From CAWBJO01 sp963789175 (GTDB lineage Bacteria > Pseudomonadota > Alphaproteobacteria > Rhizobiales > Aestuariivirgaceae): a DNA stretch of 64,000 nucleotides. This document shows positions 57,701-64,000 of this stretch, piece by piece. The notes under the pieces are model-generated. The model had not been told where the DNA came from. It saw only the letters and a program-made list of their open reading frames with translations, and ran no database searches. Position numbers and translations under genes: made by a program. Numbering within the stretch: position 1 is the first letter of the stretch; every line of letters starts with the position of its first letter. The stretch lies in contig CAWBJO010000005.1 in the NCBI GenBank assembly GCA_963789175.1, positions 124,001 through 188,000 on the forward strand, given 5' to 3'.

Positions 57701-58399
57701 CTGGTCGACGTAGCGGCGCAGGATCGGCGAGAGGTAGGCGTCGACGACCGTCGTGTCGCCGCGCCCCACGAGCTTCATGAGCGGAGAGACCTCGTGCGAC
57801 ACCGACACCTGCGTGAAGCCGATGGCGCGGGCGAGCTGGGCGACCTGCCGTTCGTGATCGTGGTACCGGTAGGCGTGCATGAAGACGATGGCGCAGGCGC
57901 GGATGCCTTCGTCGTAGGCGGCCCGCAGCTGAACGCCTGCGGCGTCGAGATCGAGGGACGCCAGCACCGTGCCTTGCGCGTCGACGCGCTCTCTCACTTC
58001 GATGACTTTGCGGTAGAGGAGTTCCGGCTTGACGATGTTGCGGTCGAAGAGGCGCGGCCTCGCCTGGTAGCCGATCTCGAGCGCGTCGCCGAAGCCTTCG
58101 GTGATGACGAGGACGGTGGGGTCGCCGGTCCGTTCGAGCAGCGCGTTGGTCGCGACCGTCGTGCCCATCTTGACGGCGGCGATGGCGTCGGCCGGGATCG
58201 CTTCCCCGTCGGGGAGGTCCATCAGCTGGCGTATGCCTTCGATGGCGGCGTCGGGGTAGGCTTCAGGATTGTCCGACAGGAGCTTGTGGGCGACGATCGT
58301 GCCCTCGGGCGTACGGGCCACGATATCCGTGAACGTGCCCCCGCGGTCGATCCAGAAGTCCCATTTGCCCGGCTGCGGCTTGCCTTTCGGTTTCGCCAT
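54710..58399 (-). CDS. Fused hydantoinase A/B (5-oxoprolinase-type) ATP-dependent enzyme
   Basis: A 1229-residue protein with both oxoprolinase halves. HyuA-like residues 1-690 hold FWIDRGGTFTDIVAR, FDMGGTSTDVAH and CFGGAGPQHA. HyuB-like residues 700-1229 hold NAPYNGGTHLPDIT, NAPRPITRAAILYVF, GNVETSQAVTDTL and RRGTGGRGKWTGGDG. The length matches full 5-oxoprolinase (about 1250-1290 residues), which opens 5-oxoproline to glutamate with ATP, though hydantoinases and acetone carboxylases are close. ATG 58399 gives the sensible N-terminus. It is separate from the HyuA-only gene at 32.3 kb. Confidence 0.9.
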   Translation of the reverse strand: MAKPKGKPQPGKWDFWIDRGGTFTDIVARTPEGTIVAHKLLSDNPEAYPDAAIEGIRQLMDLPDGEAIPADAIAAVKMGTTVATNALLERTGDPTVLVITEGFGDALEIGYQARPRLFDRNIVKPELLYRKVIEVRERVDAQGTVLASLDLDAAGVQLRAAYDEGIRACAIVFMHAYRYHDHERQVAQLARAIGFTQVSVSHEVSPLMKLVGRGDTTVVDAYLSPILRRYVDQVAFALKARQGGTRLMFMMSSGGLTSARLFQGKDAILSGPAGGVVGMVETGRMAGFRRIIGFDMGGTSTDVAHFDGELERAFDTEVAGVRMRAPMMRIHTVAAGGGSILHYDGARFRVGPDSAGANPGPLSYRRGGPLTVTDANIMVGKIHPEHFPRIFGRSGDQPLDAKGVAVTFAALAQKIGDKRTPAEVADGFIKIAVDNMANAIKKISVERGHDVTAYVLNCFGGAGPQHACLIADMLGMKTVLIHPLAGVLSAYGMGLADIRANRQQAVEKPLATPVMAEVKATAKRLTEENTAELTGQGMAAESLTHNANVHLRYSGTDSNLAVPLDTTDRMRRAFEHAHKRQFGFITPEKDLMVEAIAVESVGGGTEVREPAVTLVKTPPRAVGKTKIYSDGKWHNCDIYDRLKLQPGQKVEGPALIVEPHNTTVIEDGWQAALTGRSHLVLTRARKAPTRHAIGTDADPVMLEIFNNLFMNIAEQMGLTLEKTAYSVNIKERLDFSCAIFNDKGELVANAPHMPVHLGSMDRSVEVVIKNNPVMKKGDAFLLNAPYNGGTHLPDITAVTPVFDRTGKSIIFFVASRGHHADVGGKAPGSMTPMARSIHEEGVVIDNFKLMDRGRLREKELQELLTAGPYPCRNPAQNIADLKAQVAANEKGVQELMRMVDEFTFPVVSAYMRHVQDNAEESVRRVIGALHDSSFSYVMDQGAVIKVKIEVDRQQRSARIDFTGTSPEQPTNFNAPRPITRAAILYVFRCMVDDNIPMNAGCLRPIEIAIPADCMLSPEYPAAVVAGNVETSQAVTDTLFGALGAIAAAQGTMNNTNFGNDRHQYYETICGGSGAGPGFNGASAVHTHMTNTRLTDPEVLEFRYPVILEKFAIRRGTGGRGKWTGGDGVERIIVFRERMDVSFLHGHRRVSPYGVAGGEPGKRGENYVRRANGTLEKREGCDQFVCEPGDAIIIRTPSGGGYERPDKPKTEMPSAEKLAAILSRELSAET

Positions 58400-58512
58400 T
58401 CGCGTCCCAGACCGTACCTTCCCTAAGGGCGGCATATGCCTTGCGCCGCAGCCGCTTGTCCAGTAGCAAGGGCGCCGGGCGTTCGGCCCGCTTGCGAAGG
58501 AGTTTCGCCCCC

Positions 58513-58761
58513 GTGCTTGACCTCAGGCCCAATTGCGAATGCTGCGATCGCGACCTGCCGCCCGACTCGGCGGAGGCCCGCATCTGCACTTTCGAATGCA
58601 CGTTCTGCGCATCGTGCGCCGCGGATCGGCTGAACGGCGTCTGCCCCAACTGCGGCGGCAATCTCGTGGCGCGACCCATCCGGCCGCCCGCCATGCTCGA
58701 AAAGTATCCCGCAGCCCGTCAGCGCACGCCGCTGTCGGCAAGGTGCCGCCATGTCGCTTGA
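58513..58761 (+). CDS. DUF1272 zinc-binding protein
   Basis: An 82-residue protein rich in Cys pairs (RPNCECCDRDLP, CTFECTFCASCA, GVCPNCGGNLV), the DUF1272 pattern. It likely binds two zinc ions. The function is unknown. The start is GTG 58513 (AAGGAG 11 bp before it). The frame upstream to 58441 lacks family similarity. It overlaps the next gene by 11 bp. Confidence 0.8.
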   Translation: MLDLRPNCECCDRDLPPDSAEARICTFECTFCASCAADRLNGVCPNCGGNLVARPIRPPAMLEKYPAARQRTPLSARCRHVA

Positions 58762-59071
58762 GGAGAAACGGCCCGCGGCCGTTCAGCAGAACATTCTCGG
58801 CCGCCTGCTCGCCGCAACCGGCGCGACCCTCCTTGCCTTCGTCATGACGTTGACCTCGGTCTCGTCGGTCGCCTTCGCCTTCGTCAAGCTCTCCGGGCTG
58901 CCCGACATCGTACTTTACGCTCTTCTGGTGATCGGGATCGTGCCGGTCATCGCCGCGACCGTCTGGACCGCGGGCCGGGCCTGGCACGTCGAGAATCGGC
59001 TTGAGCAGGGGCTCGACATCGACCAGCCGGATTTCCGCATCCTCGCCTATTTCAACCGTCGTTCGAAATAG
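58751..59071 (+). CDS. Two-span membrane protein of unknown function
   Basis: A 106-residue protein with spans near residues 20-45 and 55-75 (VLYALLVIGIVPVIAATVW) and a short cytosolic tail ending FNRRSK. It overlaps the DUF1272 gene by 11 bp, so the two are probably translated together. I recognise no family. Confidence 0.6.
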   Translation: MSLEEKRPAAVQQNILGRLLAATGATLLAFVMTLTSVSSVAFAFVKLSGLPDIVLYALLVIGIVPVIAATVWTAGRAWHVENRLEQGLDIDQPDFRILAYFNRRSK

Positions 59072-59317
59072 CGATCCATCGATCGGAGGTTCCGATGTAC
59101 CTGAAGACGATCGCAACGAGGCCAAGGAGATAGCCGCGCGTCGAGTCGGAGAGAAGTGGCATGGGCGGCGCGCACCTTGCCACGCCGGTCGTGCGATCCA
59201 CAAGGCGGCGCGTCGCAGCGAATCCGGCCGGCTGTAGTGGACATCGGTTCGCCCATTCGTCGCGCGATATCAATGCCCTCCCCACGCCTGAGCGACTCCG
59301 CTATTGTGCCGCCGCAA

Positions 59318-60013
59318 ATGTCGATCTGGACACGTGTCATCGATGTTCTGACCGGGGTGGGGGGGTCCGTGCTGGAGTTCCTGACCTCGATGGCGCGTCC
59401 TGGCCGAAACCCGCCCGATCCCGAGACATCCATCGCCTTTACCATCGGCATGATCGCGCTCGGCGCCAAGATGGCGAAGGCGGACGGCGTCGTGAGCCGT
59501 CGCGAGGTCGACGCGTTCAAGGAGGTCTTCGAGATCGCCCCCGACGATCTTCCCCACGTGGCGCGCGTCTTCAACCTCGCCAAGCAGGATGTCGCCGGCT
59601 TCGACTCCTATGCCCGCCAGATCGGCCGCCTGTTCGCGCGCCGGCCGCAGGTGCTCGAGGACGTGCTCGACGGTCTCTTCCACATCGCCAAGGCCGACGG
59701 CGGCATCCATGTCGGCGAGCTCGACTACCTCAGCGCCGTCGCCGGCCATTTCGGCTTCGACGAGCGCCGCTTCGCCCGCATCCGCGCCCGCCACATTCGG
59801 TTCGCCAAGAACGACCCCTATGTCATCCTCGGGGTGGATCCCGGCGCGACCGACGAGCAGCTGAAGAAGCAGTACCGGAAGCTGGTGCGCGAAAACCATC
59901 CCGACCGCCACATCGCTGCCGGCCTGCCGCGTGAGCTGATCGCCCTGGCGACCCAAAAGCTCGCCGCGATCAACGACGCCTACGCGCAGATCGCCCGGGC
60001 GCGCAGCCTGTGA
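59318..60013 (+). CDS. TerB-DnaJ (DjlA-like) co-chaperone
   Basis: A 231-residue protein. A TerB-like helical domain (about 30-150: IALGAKMAKADGVVSRREVDAF, FHIAKADGGIHVGELDYLS) is followed by a C-terminal J domain (PYVILGVDPGATDEQLKKQYRKLVREN, with HPDRH). The HPD triad that stimulates DnaK ATPase is intact. DjlA in E. coli has an N-terminal membrane span, which this start lacks. ATG 59318 was chosen, and upstream frame to 59156 looks like a shadow. The stop overlaps the amidase start. Confidence 0.88.
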   Translation: MSIWTRVIDVLTGVGGSVLEFLTSMARPGRNPPDPETSIAFTIGMIALGAKMAKADGVVSRREVDAFKEVFEIAPDDLPHVARVFNLAKQDVAGFDSYARQIGRLFARRPQVLEDVLDGLFHIAKADGGIHVGELDYLSAVAGHFGFDERRFARIRARHIRFAKNDPYVILGVDPGATDEQLKKQYRKLVRENHPDRHIAAGLPRELIALATQKLAAINDAYAQIARARSL

Positions 60014-60789
60014 TGCGCACCCTCCTTCCCCATCGCTGGCGCCCGTCGCCCAATGCCGAGTCGCGGCGCGACGGCCTCAAGCCGCATCTCCTCGTCCTTC
60101 ACTATACCGGGATGAAAAGCGCGCAGGCCGCCGTCGATTGGCTGTGCAATCCCGCCTCCAAGGTTTCCTGCCACTATCTGGTCGACGAGGCGGGAGAGAT
60201 CACGCAGATGGTCGAGGAGGGCTCGCGCGCCTGGCATGCCGGCGTCTCCTGCTGGCACGGCGCACGCGACATCAACTCGCGCTCCATCGGCATCGAGATC
60301 CACAATCCCGGCCACGAGTTCGGCTATGTCGAGTTCCCGGAGGCCCAGGTCGAGGGGGTCGTCGAACTGTGCCGCGACATCCTTTCCCGCAACCCTATCG
60401 GCCCGGCGGACGTGCTGGCCCATTCCGATGTCGCTCCCGGGCGCAAGATCGATCCTGGCGAGAAGTTTCCCTGGCAGCTGCTGGCGGAGGCGGGCGTCGG
60501 CCACTGGATCGATCCCGTGGCGCCGGGCGATCCCGTGCCCGAGGCCGGTGCGGTCGCCCGCTTGGGCGCGGGCCTGGCGGCCTATGGCTATTGCCTCGAT
60601 CCGGCGACGGCCGACGGGGATGCATTCCAGCGAGTCGTTGCGGCTTTCCAGCGGCATTTCCGTCCCGGTCGCGTGGACGGAATCCCGGATGCATCGACCT
60701 TCGCCACCCTCGAGCGGCTTCTCGCGGCGATTCCGGATCCGTCGCCGGCCGTGGTGGACTGGTTTAGCGGCGGCCTCGGGCGCGCCTGA
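60013..60789 (+). CDS. N-acetylmuramoyl-L-alanine amidase (AmpD-like) with C-terminal peptidoglycan-binding domain
   Basis: A 258-residue amidase_2 enzyme. LLVLHYTGM begins the zinc site, with SCHYLVDEAGEI, RSIGIEIHNPGH and LAHSDVAPGRKIDPG carrying the ligands and catalytic residues. The last ~70 residues (GAGLAAYGYCLDPATADGDAFQRVVAAFQRHFRPG) resemble a peptidoglycan-binding module. No signal peptide is seen, as in cytosolic AmpD, so it may recycle anhydromuropeptides. It overlaps the TerB-DnaJ stop (TGATG). Confidence 0.88.
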   Translation: MRTLLPHRWRPSPNAESRRDGLKPHLLVLHYTGMKSAQAAVDWLCNPASKVSCHYLVDEAGEITQMVEEGSRAWHAGVSCWHGARDINSRSIGIEIHNPGHEFGYVEFPEAQVEGVVELCRDILSRNPIGPADVLAHSDVAPGRKIDPGEKFPWQLLAEAGVGHWIDPVAPGDPVPEAGAVARLGAGLAAYGYCLDPATADGDAFQRVVAAFQRHFRPGRVDGIPDASTFATLERLLAAIPDPSPAVVDWFSGGLGRA

Positions 60790-60839
60790 AGACGCCCGGT
60801 TTCCTTGACGAAACGCGAATGCGGGACTACCTCAGTCCC

Positions 60840-61241
<402 letters not shown>

Positions 61242-61325
61242 CCCGTGGTCGGCTTGCGGACGAAGCGCTGCCCGAAACCATTTATTAAGAGCGTCGGAGG
61301 CACTGTCCTAACGGACGTTAACCTT

Positions 61326-62321
61326 ATGGTTTTGCAGACCCCACCCCTCCACCGACCGGTGATGCTCAAGGAGGTGCTCTTGGCGCTTGCTCCTGTACAG
61401 GGAGGTCTCTACTTGGACGGCACGTTCGGCGCCGGCGGGTATGCGCGCGCCATTCTCGAAGCCGCTCCGGAGAGCCGCGTGATCGCCTTCGACCGCGATC
61501 CCGACGCCGCGGCTGCGGGCGAGGCATTCATCCTGGCCTATCCGGGTCGCTTCAGCATCGTCAACGGGATGTTCTCGGACCGCGCCGGCACGGCCGAAGC
61601 CGGCACCGTCGACGGCGTCGTCCTCGACATCGGCGTCTCGTCCATGCAGATCGACGATCCCGAGCGTGGATTCTCCTTTCAGAAGGACGGACCGCTCGAC
61701 ATGCGCATGGACCGCAGCGGGCCGACGGCCGCCGATGCCGTGAACACTCTGCCCGAGGTGACGCTCTCGAATATCCTGTACGCCTATGGAGAGGAGAAGC
61801 GGTCCCGCGCCATCGCCCGCGCCATCGTCAAGGCGCGCGACACCAAGCCGATCACCCGCACCGGCGAGCTCGCCGCCCTGGTGCAGTCGGTCATCGGTCG
61901 GCGGCACGACGACCAGGTCCATCCCGCGACGCGCACCTTCCAGGCGTTGCGTATCTATGTGAACGGCGAGCTCGAGGAGCTCGAAGGCGCGCTTCTCGCC
62001 GCCGAGCTGCGCTTGAAGCCGGGCGGTCGCCTCGCCGTCGTCACGTTCCATTCGCTCGAGGATCGCATCGTCAAGCGCTTCCTCGCCGAGCGCAGCGGAC
62101 GGCTTGCCCGTCCCTCGCGCCACCTTCCCGACCAGGCGCCGCCGCCGCCGCCGAGTTTTTCGCCGATGACGCCGTCGCCCGTCGTCCCGTCCGATGCGGA
62201 GGTGGGAGCGAACCCGCGGGCCCGTTCGGCCAAGCTTCGTGCCGCGACGCGGCTCGACGCGCCGCCGCATTCGCCGAGCCCCGATTGGCGGAGGCTCGCG
62301 GCTTTCGAGGCGCGTCGCTGA
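61326..62321 (+). CDS. rsmH: 16S rRNA (cytosine1402-N4)-methyltransferase
   Basis: A 331-residue SAM methyltransferase modifying C1402 of 16S rRNA. LLYLDGTFGAGGYARAIL-like bases at the N-terminus, FDRDPDAAA, LDIGVSSMQIDDPERGFSF, MDRSG and HPATRTFQALRIYVNGEL are family marks, ending with a Pro-rich tail. ATG 61326 begins MVLQTPPLHRPVML. Its ribosome site is poor and GGAGG is 25 bp away, so another start (for example MLKEV) is possible. mraZ, usually next to rsmH, is absent between rnpB and rsmH. The stop overlaps ftsL (TGATG). Confidence 0.92.
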   Translation: MVLQTPPLHRPVMLKEVLLALAPVQGGLYLDGTFGAGGYARAILEAAPESRVIAFDRDPDAAAAGEAFILAYPGRFSIVNGMFSDRAGTAEAGTVDGVVLDIGVSSMQIDDPERGFSFQKDGPLDMRMDRSGPTAADAVNTLPEVTLSNILYAYGEEKRSRAIARAIVKARDTKPITRTGELAALVQSVIGRRHDDQVHPATRTFQALRIYVNGELEELEGALLAAELRLKPGGRLAVVTFHSLEDRIVKRFLAERSGRLARPSRHLPDQAPPPPPSFSPMTPSPVVPSDAEVGANPRARSAKLRAATRLDAPPHSPSPDWRRLAAFEARR

Positions 62322-62677
62322 TGCTGAGGCTTCTCAACGCCGTTCTCGTGCTGGGGCTGCTCGTCTCCGCCTATTTCCTCTATGGGCTCGAGCATCAGAC
62401 GCGCAGCGGCGAGCGCGACGTCGCCCGCCTGAAGTCGCTCATCGCCAAGGAACGCGAGACCGAGCAGCTGCTCACCGCCGAATGGAGCTTCCTCACGCGC
62501 CCCGATCGCATCGAGCAGCTGGCCAGGAAATACCTGAACCTCGGTCCTCTGGCGCCGGCCCAGGTGGTGGGCGAGCGGGACATCGCCGCGCGTGTGCCGG
62601 CCGAGCCCGTCGTTGCACCGGGAACGCCCAACACCGATCCGATCGGCGACGTGTCTGAAGGCGCTGGAGTGACAGGG
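62321..62677 (+). CDS. ftsL: Cell division protein FtsL, open into ftsI
   Basis: The frame begins MLRLLNAVLVLGLLVSAYFL then HQTRSGERDVARLKSLIAKE and SFLTRPDRIEQLARKYLNL, the bitopic FtsL pattern with one span and a coiled coil. It would bridge FtsB and FtsI in the divisome. The frame has no stop before the ftsI ATG at 62678. Stops in the other two frames occur at 62656-62658 and 62670-62672. I end the feature at the base before ftsI, but the true product may be a FtsL-FtsI fusion or the linker may carry an indel. Confidence 0.75.
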
Positions 62678-64000
62678 ATGGGCGACTGGGGGGACGGGCA
62701 GGGGCTGCGTGGCCTGAATCGCATCAGGCTGGTGATGCTCGGCTTCGCCGCCTGCTTCGCCTTGATCGGACTGCGCCTCGTCTATCTCGGCGTTCTCGGG
62801 CCGGTGGGTGAGCAGGTTCAGCGCAGCGAGATCGAAGAGCGCCTGCCGCGCCCCGACATCGTCGACCGCAATGGCGTAGTCATGGCGACCGACATTCCCC
62901 TATCGTCGCTCTATGCCGATCCGCGCAAGATCCTGGACGTCGACGAGGCCGTCGAACTTATCACCGGCGCCATTCCCGAGCTGAAGCCGCGCGAGCTCCG
63001 CGACAAGCTCACGCAGAAGCGCTCCTTCGTCTGGCTGAAGCGTCAGATCACGCCGCGCCAGAAGGAAGAGGTCCACAACCTCGGAATCCCCGGCATCGGC
63101 TTTCGCAACGAGACGCGCCGCGTCTATCCCAAGGGCCGGCTCGCCGCCCATGTGCTCGGCTATGTCGACGTCGATTCCCGCGGCCTTGCCGGCATCGAGA
63201 AGTTCCTCGACGGACGCGGCGCGCTCTACACCGCCTCGCTCGCCGATCCGCTCAACCGCGCCGCCATGCCCGCCACCCTGTCGATCGACAGCCGTGTCCA
63301 GTTCGCGGTGACCGACGAGCTGGCCAAGGCGCTGACCGAATTCAAGGCGACGGCGGCGGTCGGCCTGGTGCTCGATGCGCGCACCGGCGAGGTGTTGGCG
63401 GCGGCATCGCTCCCCGATTTCAATCCCAACGATCCCAAGGACGCCCAGGAGAAGACGCGCCTCAACCGCTTCACCGGCGGCGTGTTCGAGCTCGGCTCGT
63501 CCGTCAAGACGGTCACCTTCGCCATGGCGCTCGACGCCGGCGTGACGACGCTCGAGCGATCCTACGACTGCCGCGCCCCGCTGGTCGCCGGCCGCGCCCG
63601 CATCGACGACTACCATGCAACGCGACGGATCCTGACCGTGCCCGAGATCTTCACGCACTCCTCGAACATCGGCACCGCCAAGATGGCCCTCGACGTCGGG
63701 ATCGAGGGCCACCAGGCCTTCCTGCGCCGGATCGGCTTCTTCGACCGCCTGCGCACCGAGCTGCCGGAGGCCGCCGAGCCGCTCTTTCCCAAGCACTGGG
63801 GCCGCGTCCACACCATGACGGCGGCTTTCGGCCACGGCATCTCGATCCAGCCGCTGCAACTCGCTGCGGCGACCGCGGCGACCGTCAACGGCGGCATTCT
63901 CGTCGAGCCGACCTTCTTGAAACGCGAGGCCGAAGCGGCGCGCTCCGTCTCGCGTCGCGTCGTGAGCGCGGCGACCAGCGCCGAGATGCGCCATCTGATG
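62678..64000 (+). CDS. ftsI: Peptidoglycan transpeptidase FtsI (PBP3), cut by the window end
   Basis: At least 441 residues. A span (RLVMLGFAACFALIGLRLVYLG) is followed by the periplasmic dimerisation part (IVDRNGVVMATDIPLSSLYADP, GRLAAHVLGYVD) and the transpeptidase domain. The catalytic SxxK is SSVK in ELGSSVKTVTFAMAL, and SxN is SSN in THSSNIGTAK. KTG lies beyond the window. It makes septal peptidoglycan. ATG 62678 has GGAG 7 bp upstream, which argues for independent initiation even though the frame is continuous with ftsL. Confidence 0.9.
   Translation, partial: MGDWGDGQGLRGLNRIRLVMLGFAACFALIGLRLVYLGVLGPVGEQVQRSEIEERLPRPDIVDRNGVVMATDIPLSSLYADPRKILDVDEAVELITGAIPELKPRELRDKLTQKRSFVWLKRQITPRQKEEVHNLGIPGIGFRNETRRVYPKGRLAAHVLGYVDVDSRGLAGIEKFLDGRGALYTASLADPLNRAAMPATLSIDSRVQFAVTDELAKALTEFKATAAVGLVLDARTGEVLAAASLPDFNPNDPKDAQEKTRLNRFTGGVFELGSSVKTVTFAMALDAGVTTLERSYDCRAPLVAGRARIDDYHATRRILTVPEIFTHSSNIGTAKMALDVGIEGHQAFLRRIGFFDRLRTELPEAAEPLFPKHWGRVHTMTAAFGHGISIQPLQLAAATAATVNGGILVEPTFLKREAEAARSVSRRVVSAATSAEMRHLM

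Noticed and set aside
56132..58426. 764-codon plus-strand frame over the oxoprolinase gene
   Set aside because: Antisense shadow of a gene with all family motifs.
62194..62658. Plus-strand frame ending at 62658, possible alternative ftsL
   Set aside because: It overlaps rsmH and gives an Arg-rich product. The frame from 62321 has the FtsL span and coiled coil.

Overview
The window is about 64 kb of GC-rich chromosome from an alphaproteobacterium, most like Hyphomicrobiales (Rhizobiales). The evidence is the rnpB-rsmH-ftsL-ftsI junction at the right end, a class III adenylate cyclase with TolB-like and TPR parts, a stand-alone ornithine decarboxylase with a structured leader, an ArsR-methyltransferase fusion upstream of metF, a Zur box of the alphaproteobacterial type, and dense ATGA-coupled operons. 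I cannot name a genus. I saw no rRNA, tRNA, CRISPR array, insertion sequence or prophage.

Layout. 0.1-2.7 kb: adenylate cyclase plus a tandem copy of its TPR part. 2.9-5.1 kb: acyl-CoA ligase and 3-methyladenine glycosylase. 5.2-6.9 kb: ABC-2 exporter. 6.8-8.4 kb: an MhqE/MhqD-like dioxygenase-esterase pair. 9-13.7 kb: an OsmC protein, a Cys homologue of a reductase selenoprotein family, and an unusual pair made of a PotF-type binding protein fused to peptidoglycan-binding-like domains and a membrane-anchored SUMF1-type protein without the catalytic cysteines. 14.8-17.9 kb: zur, a 33-residue membrane peptide, znuC, znuB and znuA behind a Zur box. 18-25.4 kb: a peptide-type ABC importer with a CocE/NonD hydrolase. 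25.5-32.2 kb: class III aminotransferase, methyltransferase, SDR protein, cupin, EamA exporter, ornithine decarboxylase with an RNA leader, and a broken acetyltransferase. 32.3-38.9 kb: a HyuA-like protein, then a PotDBCA-like polyamine importer with a metallo-hydrolase. 38.9-42.6 kb: a CecR-YbhGFS-like efflux operon with its operator. 42.8-45.7 kb: hybrid histidine kinase and a small membrane protein. 45.7-47.9 kb: a less GC-rich stretch with small proteins, a cytochrome c and a highly structured element of about 240 nt. 48-64 kb: ettA, two mlaC-like genes, the ArsR-methyltransferase fusion with metF, a GST, an acyltransferase, a fused 5-oxoprolinase-type enzyme, DUF1272, a TerB-DnaJ protein, an AmpD-like amidase, rnpB, rsmH, ftsL and ftsI.

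How it fits together. Several modules concern nitrogenous solutes: two polyamine-type binding proteins, one complete polyamine importer, ornithine decarboxylase, a peptide importer with a peptidase-like hydrolase, and two oxoprolinase-family proteins. Zinc uptake and methionine/one-carbon metabolism each carry a recognisable local regulator and operator.

Points to weigh. Single-base frame problems appear in an acetyltransferase (near 32030), a methyltransferase C-terminus (near 26873), a small protein (near 46925) and possibly a cupin (near 29090). FtsL and FtsI are in one uninterrupted frame. These could be genuine mutations or residual indels in the assembly. The best candidate for something undescribed is the structured element at 46439-46678. 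On the minus strand it sits directly upstream of an 86-residue gene whose Shine-Dalgarno sequence can be masked by a hairpin.
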